A DNA stretch of 7,334 nt from Aquimarina sp. (lineage in GTDB: Bacteria > Bacteroidota > Bacteroidia > Flavobacteriales > Flavobacteriaceae), in assembly GCA_011524575.1 (NCBI GenBank), contig WTKB01000312.1, positions 1 through 7,334 of the forward strand, written 5' to 3'. Under the pieces are notes generated by a model. That model was not told the origin of the DNA and ran no database searches. It saw only the letters and a program-made list of their open reading frames with translations. Shown here piece by piece: positions 1-7,334 of the stretch (positions are counted from its first letter, which is position 1; the number at the start of each line of letters is the position of its first letter). Both the position numbers and the translations under genes were made by a program.

Positions 1-165
1 ACCATCAAAGGATTGGTAGATGAGCGTTTACGATCTCAAATTTTACAAACAGATTTTAAAGATAATGGGGCAGATCGTATGGTTTCCGAACTCCATTTAT
101 TACTGTCTAGTATGGGATTTAAGCATTGGGAGGTAGTATTACAATCGCAAAACATTTTACCTTAG
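1..165 (+). CDS. C-terminal fragment of an unrecognised protein (5' end outside window)
   Basis: Frame 1 is open from the first base to a TAG at 163-165, giving the last 54 residues of a protein that begins before the window. It starts TIKGLVDERL and ends with QSQNILP. The composition is that of a soluble, probably helical C-terminus (RMVSELHLLLSSMGF), with no membrane segment and no catalytic motif that I recognise. I do not know the family and assign no function. Codon use and AT content match the genes that follow, and an intrinsic terminator at 244-286 ends its transcript. The last two codons and the stop lie inside the left arm of a repeat-derived stem-loop (160-217), so the final residues may come from the repeat. 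That this is a real coding end is supported by the long open frame and amino-acid-like composition, but it is a short fragment. Confidence 0.6.
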   Translation, partial: TIKGLVDERLRSQILQTDFKDNGADRMVSELHLLLSSMGFKHWEVVLQSQNILP

Positions 166-217
166 AGCATGTTTAAAGGGAATTACAGGAAGTAGTGCCT
201 TTAAACAAGCTCTTAGG
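160..217. repeat. Repeat copy 1: inverted-repeat stem-loop with 18-nt core
   Basis: Arms AGAGCATGTTTAAAGG (164-179) and CCTTTAAACAAGCTCT (198-213) pair over 16 positions with one A/A mismatch. Beyond one further T/T mismatch, CCT at 160-162 pairs with AGG at 215-217. The 18-base loop, GAATTACAGGAAGTAGTG (180-197), and the right arm recur in inverted orientation at 7280-7315 with 34 of 36 bases identical, so this is a dispersed repeat and not a chance hairpin. The left arm contains the TAG stop codon of the upstream gene. There is no U-tract directly after the stem, so by itself it is not a classical terminator. It could be a REP- or MITE-like element or an mRNA 3' end structure. Confidence 0.75.
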
Positions 218-222
218 ATCGA

Positions 223-238
223 TTTAAATAAGCTCTAA
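223..238. repeat. Extra right arm of the same repeat, in direct orientation
   Basis: TTTAAATAAGCTCTAA matches the right arm of copy 1 at 200-215 in 14 of 16 positions and starts 23 bp after it in the same orientation. No second core lies between the two arms. The left arm at 164-179 could in principle pair with either right arm, although this one has more mismatches. Confidence 0.55.
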
Positions 239-243
239 ATTAG

Positions 244-286
244 AAACTCTTATTATTTTTTTATAAAAATATAAGGGTTTTTTTTG
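244..286 (+). terminator. Intrinsic terminator ahead of parE
   Basis: AAACTCTTAT (244-253) pairs with ATAAGGGTTT (271-280), including one G-U pair. Inside it TTTTT (256-260) pairs with AAAAA (265-269) around a TTAT loop. The 3' side runs directly into a T-tract (278-285, then more T after a single G). It most simply ends transcription of the upstream gene. It also means parE needs its own promoter between here and 327. I see no clear -7/-33 pair there. The stretch 287-326 is T-rich, with TACTTTTT at 301-308 as a one-mismatch -7 candidate. Confidence 0.7.
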
Positions 287-326
287 TTTTTTTATTACTT
301 TACTTTTTTAATAAAAGCTTTAAAAA

Positions 327-2186
327 ATGGCCTCAAAGAATCAAAATAGCTCTTATACTGAAGATAATATTCGATCTTTGGACTGGAAACAGCATATTCG
401 TATGCGTCCAGGGATGTATATTGGTAAATTAGGAGATGGTTCTTCTACGGATGATGGTATTTATATCCTTCTTAAAGAGGTCTTGGATAATTCTATTGAT
501 GAGTTTGTGATGGGAGCAGGGCGTACTATCGAAGTAAGTATATCCGATACCCAGCAGGTTATTGTTCGGGATTACGGAAGAGGTATTCCATTAGGTAAAG
601 TTGTCGATGTTGTTTCCAAGATGAACACAGGGGGGAAATACGATTCCCGTGCATTTAAAAAATCTGTAGGACTTAATGGGGTAGGTACTAAAGCTGTAAA
701 TGCACTATCTTCTTTCTTTAGAGTGGAGTCTGTTCGTGATGGAAAGATGGCTTCTGCAGAATTTTCAAAAGGAGAATTACTGGTGCAAGATCTTCAAGAC
801 AAACCATCGGCTCGCAAGGGGACTAAAGTAGTGTTTTTGGCAGACAACACTATTTTTAAAAATTATAAATACCGCAATGAGTATGTGGTACGTATGCTCA
901 AAAATTATGTTTACTTAAATCCTGGTCTTACCATTGTTTTTAATAACGAAAAATTTGTTTCTAAAGACGGTCTTAAAGACTTACTTTCGGAACGTATTTT
1001 AGAGTCTGATCGTTTATATCCCATCATACACCTTAAGGGCGAGGATATTGAAGTTGCCATTACTCATAGTAAAACGCAATATTCCGAGGAGTATCACTCT
1101 TTTGTAAATGGACAACATACGTCACAGGGAGGGACGCATCAAGCGGCTTTTAGAGAGGCGATAGTACGGACTATTCGAGATTTTTATGCTAAAAATTTTG
1201 AGGCGAGTGATGTCCGTAAATCTGTGGTTTCAGCGATAAGTATAAAGGTAATGGAACCTGTTTTTGAGAGCCAAACCAAAACAAAATTAGGTTCTACGGA
1301 TATGGGAGGGGATTTACCCACGGTGCGTACCTATGTAAACGACTTTGTAAAAACTAAATTAGATAACTTTTTACATCGAAATTCTGAGGTAGCAGAAATT
1401 TTACTTCGTAAAATTCTACAAGCAGAAAAAGAGCGTAAAGAACTTTCAGGAATTCGTAAACTTGCTAAAGATCGGGCTAAAAAAGCCAGTTTGCATAATA
1501 AAAAACTCAGAGATTGCAGGGTGCATTTAACAGACGTTAAAAACCCTAGAAATTTGGAATCCACTCTTTTTATAACCGAGGGAGATTCAGCAAGCGGATC
1601 GATAACTAAATCCAGAGATGTAAATACACAAGCAGTATTTAGCCTTAGAGGGAAACCCCTCAATTGTTATAACATGTCTAAGAAAATTGTGTATGAAAAT
1701 GAGGAATTTAATTTATTACAAGCAGCTTTAAATATCGAAGAATCTATTGAAGATTTACGATATAATAATATAGTAATTGCAACAGATGCCGATGTTGATG
1801 GTATGCACATCCGATTACTTTTAATTACATTTTTTTTACAGTTTTTTCCAGAGCTTATCAAAGAAGGTCATCTATATATTTTGCAAACGCCACTTTTTCG
1901 TGTACGTAATAAGAAAGAAACTCATTATTGTTATTCTGAACAAGAACGTATTTCGGCAATTCATAAATTAGGGAAGAATGCCGAAATTACCCGATTTAAA
2001 GGACTTGGTGAAATTTCTCCCAATGAGTTTGTCTATTTTATAGGAGAAGATATGCGTCTTGATCCCGTTATGATTGATCAAGAAAAGTCTATTGATGAAC
2101 TTTTAACCTTTTATATGGGTAAAAATACGCCACAACGCCAAAAGTTTATTATTAATAACTTAAAAGTAGAAATTGATCCTAGTTAA
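327..2186 (+). CDS. parE: DNA topoisomerase IV subunit B (ATPase subunit)
   Basis: This is the ATPase and Toprim subunit of topoisomerase IV. With ParC it passes one duplex through another to unlink daughter chromosomes in the cytoplasm. Visible in the 619-residue protein: the GHKL ATPase with E51 (general base) and N55 in [10 protein letters not shown], the adenine-binding RDYGRGIP (81-88), the nucleotide lid GLNGVG (115-120) and the QTK loop (316-318). The Toprim domain has TEGDSASG (417-424, E418) and ATDADVDG (485-492) with D487, D489 and D491. RFKGLGE (556-562) and [12 protein letters not shown] (597-608) follow. The length fits ParE and lacks the insert of proteobacterial GyrB. The N-terminus [24 protein letters not shown] fits this start. 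The leader is A-rich with no Shine-Dalgarno. parC follows 85 bp downstream, which supports ParE over GyrB. A paralogous gyrB is expected elsewhere in the genome. Confidence 0.95.
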   Translation: MASKNQNSSYTEDNIRSLDWKQHIRMRPGMYIGKLGDGSSTDDGIYILLKEVLDNSIDEFVMGAGRTIEVSISDTQQVIVRDYGRGIPLGKVVDVVSKMNTGGKYDSRAFKKSVGLNGVGTKAVNALSSFFRVESVRDGKMASAEFSKGELLVQDLQDKPSARKGTKVVFLADNTIFKNYKYRNEYVVRMLKNYVYLNPGLTIVFNNEKFVSKDGLKDLLSERILESDRLYPIIHLKGEDIEVAITHSKTQYSEEYHSFVNGQHTSQGGTHQAAFREAIVRTIRDFYAKNFEASDVRKSVVSAISIKVMEPVFESQTKTKLGSTDMGGDLPTVRTYVNDFVKTKLDNFLHRNSEVAEILLRKILQAEKERKELSGIRKLAKDRAKKASLHNKKLRDCRVHLTDVKNPRNLESTLFITEGDSASGSITKSRDVNTQAVFSLRGKPLNCYNMSKKIVYENEEFNLLQAALNIEESIEDLRYNNIVIATDADVDGMHIRLLLITFFLQFFPELIKEGHLYILQTPLFRVRNKKETHYCYSEQERISAIHKLGKNAEITRFKGLGEISPNEFVYFIGEDMRLDPVMIDQEKSIDELLTFYMGKNTPQRQKFIINNLKVEIDPS

Positions 2187-2209
2187 GAGCTTGTTTAGAC
2201 AAGCCCTAA
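2184..2209. repeat. Short hairpin version of the repeat at the parE stop codon
   Basis: TAAGAGCTTGTTTA (2184-2197) matches the repeat arm exactly over 14 bases and begins with the parE stop codon TAA. It folds back at once: GCTTGT (2189-2194), loop TTAG, ACAAGC (2199-2204), with partly paired flanks (G2187/C2206, A2186/T2207). The right side, ACAAGCCCTAAG, resembles a repeat right arm (ACAAGCTCTTAG, 10 of 12). It therefore looks like the two arms joined without the 18-base core. No T-tract follows directly; the first long one starts at 2223. Confidence 0.6.
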
Positions 2210-2271
2210 GAAGTTTCGATTATTTTTTTGTTTTGAATAAAATCGGTTAATTATTTTTTTGATCTTTATCT

Positions 2272-4896
2272 ATGTCTGATACTTTTAATATTTCAAATGA
2301 TACTCCTGAAGGTACTAACGAGTCTTCATCTTTAAGTACTACTAATTTTTCTTCTGAGAAAATTAAAAAAGTAACAGGGATGTACCAAGATTGGTTCTTG
2401 GATTATGCCTCTTATGTAATTTTAGAACGTGCCGTTCCAGATATATCTGATGGTCTCAAACCTGTACAGCGTCGTATTTTGCATTCGATGAAAGAACTTG
2501 ATGATGGGAGGTACAATAAAGTGGCTAACATTGTTGGACACACCATGCAGTATCATCCTCATGGAGATGCAAGCATCTCGGATGCAATGGTGCAAGTAGG
2601 TCAAAAAGATTTGTTAATTGATATGCAAGGGAATTGGGGGAATATCTTCACCGGAGACCGAGCAGCCGCTTCTAGATACATCGAAGCACGTTTGTCAAAG
2701 TTTGCTTTGGATGTGGTTTTTAATCCCAAGATCACAGATTGGCAACTTTCTTATGATGGTCGTAAAAAAGAACCTATTAGTTTACCAATAATGTTTCCTT
2801 TACTTTTAGCACAAGGAGCAGAGGGTATTGCTGTAGGGTTAAGTACCAAAGTGCTTCCGCATAACTTTAATGAGCTTATAAAGGCATCAATAGCTCATCT
2901 AAAAGGTAAGGCTTTTGAGATTTATCCTGATTTTATAACAGGAGGAATTGCAGACATCACCCAGTATAAAGATGGGTTGCGTGGAGGGAAAGTGCGGGTA
3001 AGAGCACGTATTAAGGTGTTAGATAAAAATACGTTGATCATTTCAGAGATTCCTTTTTCAACGACAACTACTTCCCTTATAGAATCAATCTTAAAGGCAA
3101 ATGAGAAAGGTAAAATTAAAATTAAAAAAGTTGAGGATAATACTGCTGCTACTGTCGAGATATTAGTACACCTGCCCTCAAATGTTTCTGCAGATAAAAC
3201 TCTTGATGCGTTATATGCTTTTACGCATTGTGAAGTTTCTATATCTCCTTTGGGTTGTGTTATAGCATCTCAAAAACCCTCATTTATAGGAGTAAGTGAA
3301 ATGCTTCGCCGTTCTACCGATCATACTATAGGGTTGTTAAAAAGAGAGTTGGAAATGGAACTCTCAGAACTAGAATCTCAATGGCATTTTGCTTCTTTAG
3401 AACGTATTTTTATTGAAAATAGAATTTACCGAACCATTGAAGAGCAAGAAACATGGGAGGGTGTAATTTCTGCCATAGATGAAGGTTTAAAGCCCTTTAT
3501 TTCTCATTTAAAAAGAGCGGTAACCCAACCTGATATTGTTAAGCTTACTGAAATTCGAATCAAACGTATTTCTAAGTTTGATATTGATAAAGCCCAACAA
3601 CGCATCGAAGCTTTAGAGGGAGAAATTGCACAAAAGAACCACCATTTAGCAAACCTCACTACATATGCCATTTCTTATTTTCAACGTTTGCAAAAAACGT
3701 ATGGAAAAGCATATCCACGTAAAACAGAATTAAAACATTTTGAAGATATTGAACTTACAAAAGTAGTAATGCGTAGTGCTAAGTTATATATTAACAAAGC
3801 AGAAGGTTTTATAGGTACTTCGCTTAGAAAGGCGGAGTTTGTGTGTGATTGTTCTGATATTGATGATATCATTTGCTTTACTCAAAAAGGAGAAATGTTC
3901 ATTACTAAAGTAGGAGCTAAAGTTTTTGTTGCGAAAGGACTTATTTATGCAGGTGTGTTTAAAAAGAAAGATAAACGCACTATTTATAATATGGTTTATC
4001 GGGATGGAAAAGGAGGTTTTACCTACATGAAACGTTTTGCGGTTACAGGAATTACAAGAGATAAATTGTATGATCTTAATCAGGCGAAACAAGGTACTAA
4101 AGTGTTGTATCTTTCTGCGAATCCTAATGGAGAAGCAGAGGTAGTATCTGTGCATTTGCGACAGACAGGAAGTATTAAAAAATTGAAGTTTGATATCGAC
4201 TTTTCGGAGTTACTTATTAAAGGTCGATCGGTACGTGGAAATTTAGTAACCAAATATTTAGTTAATAAAATAGAGCTTAAGAAACAAGGAGTTTCTACAC
4301 TTCAGCCTCGTAAAATTTGGTTCGATACAACTGTAAATCGATTAAATGTAGATCAAAGAGGAAAGCTTTTAGGAGCTTTTAAGGGCGGAGATCAATTATT
4401 GCTTATTACTGCCAAAGGGAAAATAAAGACTTTTTCTGTAGATCTTAGTTTGCACTTTGATAATGAAATTCTTATATTACAAAAGTGGGTTACAAAAAGA
4501 CCTATAACTGTAGTTTATTTTGAATCTGAAAAGCAACGTTATTATGTGAAAAGATTTTTGTTTGAAGATGCCAATAAAGAGGAGGTGTTTTTATCAAATA
4601 GTGTCAATTCTAAAATAGTATTAGTAGCTACAGATTCTTTTCCAAGAATTAAAGTGCATTTCGCTCCAGTAAAAGGAAAAGAAACAAGAGAGAGTGAATG
4701 TATAGACCTCCATGAGTTTATAAGTATAAAAGGAATAAAGGCAATGGGTAATCAATTGACATCTCATAAAGTAGGAGAAATAGAAGTTTTAGATCCTTTG
4801 CCAGAGTTAGAAGAGGAGCAAAGTACTGTTGGTAATGATCAAGAAAAGAATGGTGGTGCTATTTCTACACAATCTACACTTTTTGATACGGAATAA
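2272..4896 (+). CDS. parC: DNA topoisomerase IV subunit A (DNA cleavage subunit)
   Basis: This is the DNA-breaking and rejoining subunit of topoisomerase IV, partner of the ParE encoded just upstream. The 874-residue protein has a Ser/Thr/Asn-rich tail (1-28), then the winged-helix breakage core: DISDGLKPVQRRIL (57-70), YHPHGDASISDAM (94-106) and GDRAAASRYIEAR (128-140), with Y136 as the tyrosine that attacks DNA. The tower domain and a coiled-coil-like helical stretch (about 430-475) follow. From about 500 to 840 there is a beta-rich region fitting a GyrA/ParC C-terminal pinwheel, with no clear GyrA box. The end is acidic (LPELEEEQ). The position equivalent to the quinolone-contact serine (Ser80 of E. 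coli ParC) is A100, and D104 occupies the acidic position, which I believe is usual in Bacteroidota. Start: ATG after a T-rich leader with no Shine-Dalgarno; an internal start at M37 would cut the conserved region close. Co-transcription with parE is plausible. Confidence 0.94.
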   Translation: MSDTFNISNDTPEGTNESSSLSTTNFSSEKIKKVTGMYQDWFLDYASYVILERAVPDISDGLKPVQRRILHSMKELDDGRYNKVANIVGHTMQYHPHGDASISDAMVQVGQKDLLIDMQGNWGNIFTGDRAAASRYIEARLSKFALDVVFNPKITDWQLSYDGRKKEPISLPIMFPLLLAQGAEGIAVGLSTKVLPHNFNELIKASIAHLKGKAFEIYPDFITGGIADITQYKDGLRGGKVRVRARIKVLDKNTLIISEIPFSTTTTSLIESILKANEKGKIKIKKVEDNTAATVEILVHLPSNVSADKTLDALYAFTHCEVSISPLGCVIASQKPSFIGVSEMLRRSTDHTIGLLKRELEMELSELESQWHFASLERIFIENRIYRTIEEQETWEGVISAIDEGLKPFISHLKRAVTQPDIVKLTEIRIKRISKFDIDKAQQRIEALEGEIAQKNHHLANLTTYAISYFQRLQKTYGKAYPRKTELKHFEDIELTKVVMRSAKLYINKAEGFIGTSLRKAEFVCDCSDIDDIICFTQKGEMFITKVGAKVFVAKGLIYAGVFKKKDKRTIYNMVYRDGKGGFTYMKRFAVTGITRDKLYDLNQAKQGTKVLYLSANPNGEAEVVSVHLRQTGSIKKLKFDIDFSELLIKGRSVRGNLVTKYLVNKIELKKQGVSTLQPRKIWFDTTVNRLNVDQRGKLLGAFKGGDQLLLITAKGKIKTFSVDLSLHFDNEILILQKWVTKRPITVVYFESEKQRYYVKRFLFEDANKEEVFLSNSVNSKIVLVATDSFPRIKVHFAPVKGKETRESECIDLHEFISIKGIKAMGNQLTSHKVGEIEVLDPLPELEEEQSTVGNDQEKNGGAISTQSTLFDTE

Positions 4897-4905
4897 ACAA
4901 GCTTT
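4894..4905. repeat. Short repeat arm overlapping the parC stop codon
   Basis: TAAACAAGCTTT matches TAAACAAGCTCT of the copy 1 right arm (202-213) in 11 of 12 positions. The parC stop codon TAA forms its first three bases. No partner arm or core is visible nearby. Alone, a match this short in AT-rich DNA could be chance; its position at the stop codon, as at parE and the first gene, is what supports it. Confidence 0.35.
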
Positions 4906-4944
4906 CAATTAAATTAACTAGAAATAGAACAGAAAAAAAGGTTT

Positions 4945-5652
4945 ATGCCAAAAAAAATATTACTTGTTGAGGATGATCTTAATTTTGGAACAATTTTAAA
5001 AGATTACTTAATTTTAAATGGTTATCATGTTACGCATGTTATCAATGGAGATCAAGGGTTTGAATGCTTCAAAAGTCAAGAATTTCACATGTGTATTTTA
5101 GATGTAATGATGCCTCAAAAAGATGGATTTACCTTAGCTAAAGAAATTCGTGCAAAGAATTCTAAAATTCCATTATTTTTTTTAACAGCAAAAGCCATTA
5201 AAAAAGATGTTTTAAAGGGGTATGAAATTGGAGCTGATGATTACCTAAATAAACCCTTTGATAGTGATATCTTACTTTCTAAGATTAATGCCGTTTTTGA
5301 ACGAAAGATTGCAAAAAATAATTTTGATCAGCCAAAAATAAATTTAGATCAAACTTTTGTTATTGGCGGGTTTGTCTATCATCCAAAATTAAGAACTCTC
5401 GAATATAACCAAGAAGATTCAAAGAAATTATCTCCAAAAGAAAATCAATTATTACATTTATTGGCTATAAATCTTAATAATTTGTTATCAAGAGAAGAGG
5501 CTTTATTGCGTATTTGGAAGGATGATAATTATTTCACATCAAGAAGTATGGATGTATATGTAGCAAAACTAAGGAAATATTTGAGTAAAGATGCTAATGT
5601 GGAGATATTGAATATTCATGGAGAAGGTTTTCGACTGGTCGCTCCTGTGTAG
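4945..5652 (+). CDS. OmpR-family response regulator, RprY-like
   Basis: This is a two-domain transcription factor that would be phosphorylated by a histidine kinase and then bind DNA. In the 235-residue protein the receiver domain (about 3-120) has the acidic pocket E9, D10, D11, the phospho-acceptor D53 in ILDVMMP, T81 in FFLTAKA and K103 in LNKPFD. All required residues are present, so it should be phosphorylatable. The C-terminal winged helix (about 135-235) has LSPKENQLLHLLA, the recognition-helix region SRSMDVYVAKLRKYL and the wing IHGEGFRL, which is OmpR/PhoB-type. The sequence resembles the RprY group of Bacteroidota, but I do not assign a symbol. It lies 48 bp after parC with no terminator between, so it may be read from the parC transcript. 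No kinase gene is in the window. An A-rich leader replaces a Shine-Dalgarno. Its targets cannot be inferred here. Confidence 0.9.
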   Translation: MPKKILLVEDDLNFGTILKDYLILNGYHVTHVINGDQGFECFKSQEFHMCILDVMMPQKDGFTLAKEIRAKNSKIPLFFLTAKAIKKDVLKGYEIGADDYLNKPFDSDILLSKINAVFERKIAKNNFDQPKINLDQTFVIGGFVYHPKLRTLEYNQEDSKKLSPKENQLLHLLAINLNNLLSREEALLRIWKDDNYFTSRSMDVYVAKLRKYLSKDANVEILNIHGEGFRLVAPV

Positions 5653-5764
5653 TTGTGTTTTGTAATATTGTTTATAATCAATAATTTAACTATTTGTTTT
5701 TTTGTAAATCAGTCACGTTACTGTTATTTTAGTATTAAAAAAGTATTTTTTATTTAATTATGAG

Positions 5765-5772
5765 TACATTTG
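5765..5772 (+). promoter_or_regulatory. Probable guaB -7 promoter element
   Basis: TACATTTG fits the Bacteroidota -7 consensus TAnnTTTG recognised by their primary sigma factor. It lies 23 bp before the guaB start codon, which would put transcription start near 5778-5781 and leave a leader of under 20 nt. No clear TTTG or TTG lies at the expected distance upstream, where the DNA is A/T tracts (5737-5756), so the -33 half is weak. Confidence 0.5.
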
Positions 5773-5775
5773 TAT

Positions 5776-7268
<1,493 letters not shown>

Positions 7269-7279
7269 TTTTTTAAAAG

Positions 7280-7315
7280 TAAGAGCTTGTTTAAACTCAC
7301 TACTTCCTGTAATTC
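7280..7315. repeat. Repeat copy 2, inverted relative to copy 1
   Basis: The reverse complement of this 36-bp stretch equals 180-215 at 34 of 36 positions, covering the arm TAAGAGCTTGTTTAAA (exact over 16 bases) and the whole 18-base core (exact). Only the two bases joining arm and core differ (AG for CC on the copy 1 strand). It begins 12 bp after the guaB stop codon. The opposite arm expected after the core is missing: 7316-7334 does not pair with it. This copy therefore looks truncated or altered on one side and would not form the copy 1 stem. Confidence 0.75.
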
Positions 7316-7322
7316 AAAATTT

Positions 7323-7333
7323 TAAGAACTTGG
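7323..7333. repeat. Possible further degenerate repeat arm at the window edge
   Basis: TAAGAACTTGG matches TAAGAGCTTGT (7280-7290) in 9 of 11 positions, in the same orientation. The window ends one base later, so whether the motif continues cannot be seen. Confidence 0.25.
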
Positions 7334-7334
7334 A

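Noticed and set aside
169..195. Small open frame MFKGNYRK starting at ATG 169
   Set aside because: It has only eight codons, lies wholly within the repeat stem-loop, and its ATG exists only because of the arm mismatch.
304..327. Hairpin TTTTTTAA / TTAAAAAA reaching the parE start codon
   Set aside because: All pairs are A-U around an 8-base loop. Such a stem is unstable, and A/T-rich leaders produce it often, so I do not call translational control.
1331..1861. Minus-strand open frames of 110 and 64 codons inside parE
   Set aside because: They lie opposite the conserved ParE domains, have no promoter or family resemblance, and read as shadows of the coding strand.
3784..4155. Minus-strand open frame of 123 codons inside parC
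   Set aside because: It lies opposite conserved parC coding sequence. Its Ile/Phe/Ser-rich composition is what the reverse of AT-rich coding DNA gives.
5736..5752. AAAAAA-GTA-TTTTTT dyad after the response regulator as a terminator
   Set aside because: The 7-bp stem is entirely A/T and has no G/C base, and it lies close to the guaB promoter. It is more likely an A/T tract ahead of the promoter.

Overview
The window is an AT-rich stretch of a Bacteroidota chromosome, most likely from Flavobacteriia or a close relative. Three things point there. The ParE, ParC, response-regulator and IMP dehydrogenase sequences have Bacteroidota-type wording, such as HPHGDASISDAM in ParC. None of the four complete genes has a Shine-Dalgarno sequence before its start. 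A TAnnTTTG-type -7 promoter element lies ahead of guaB. All genes read on the + strand.

Layout: positions 1-165 are the C-terminal end of an unrecognised gene. Positions 166-326 hold a repeat-derived stem-loop, a further repeat arm and a strong intrinsic terminator, with no gene. parE (327-2186) and parC (2272-4896) encode the two subunits of DNA topoisomerase IV, separated by an 85-bp spacer. An OmpR/RprY-type response regulator (4945-5652) follows 48 bp after parC with no visible sensor kinase. A 143-bp spacer carries a probable promoter and a perfect dyad, then guaB (5796-7268) encodes IMP dehydrogenase. The last 66 bp hold a second copy of the repeat.

The named genes are housekeeping: topoisomerase IV decatenates daughter chromosomes, the regulator is a transcription factor with unknown targets, and GuaB commits IMP to guanine nucleotide synthesis. 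They do not form one pathway.

The part not explained by ordinary genes is a dispersed repeat with arm TAAGAGCTTGTTTAAA and an 18-base core. A 36-bp unit occurs at both ends of the window in opposite orientation (34 of 36 identical). Shorter arms occur at the ends of parE and parC. Four of the five gene ends carry the motif at or within 12 bp of the stop codon, and in three of them the stop codon lies inside it. This looks like a repeat family tied to gene 3' ends. Whether it acts as a terminator, an mRNA 3' structure or a small mobile element cannot be settled from one window.
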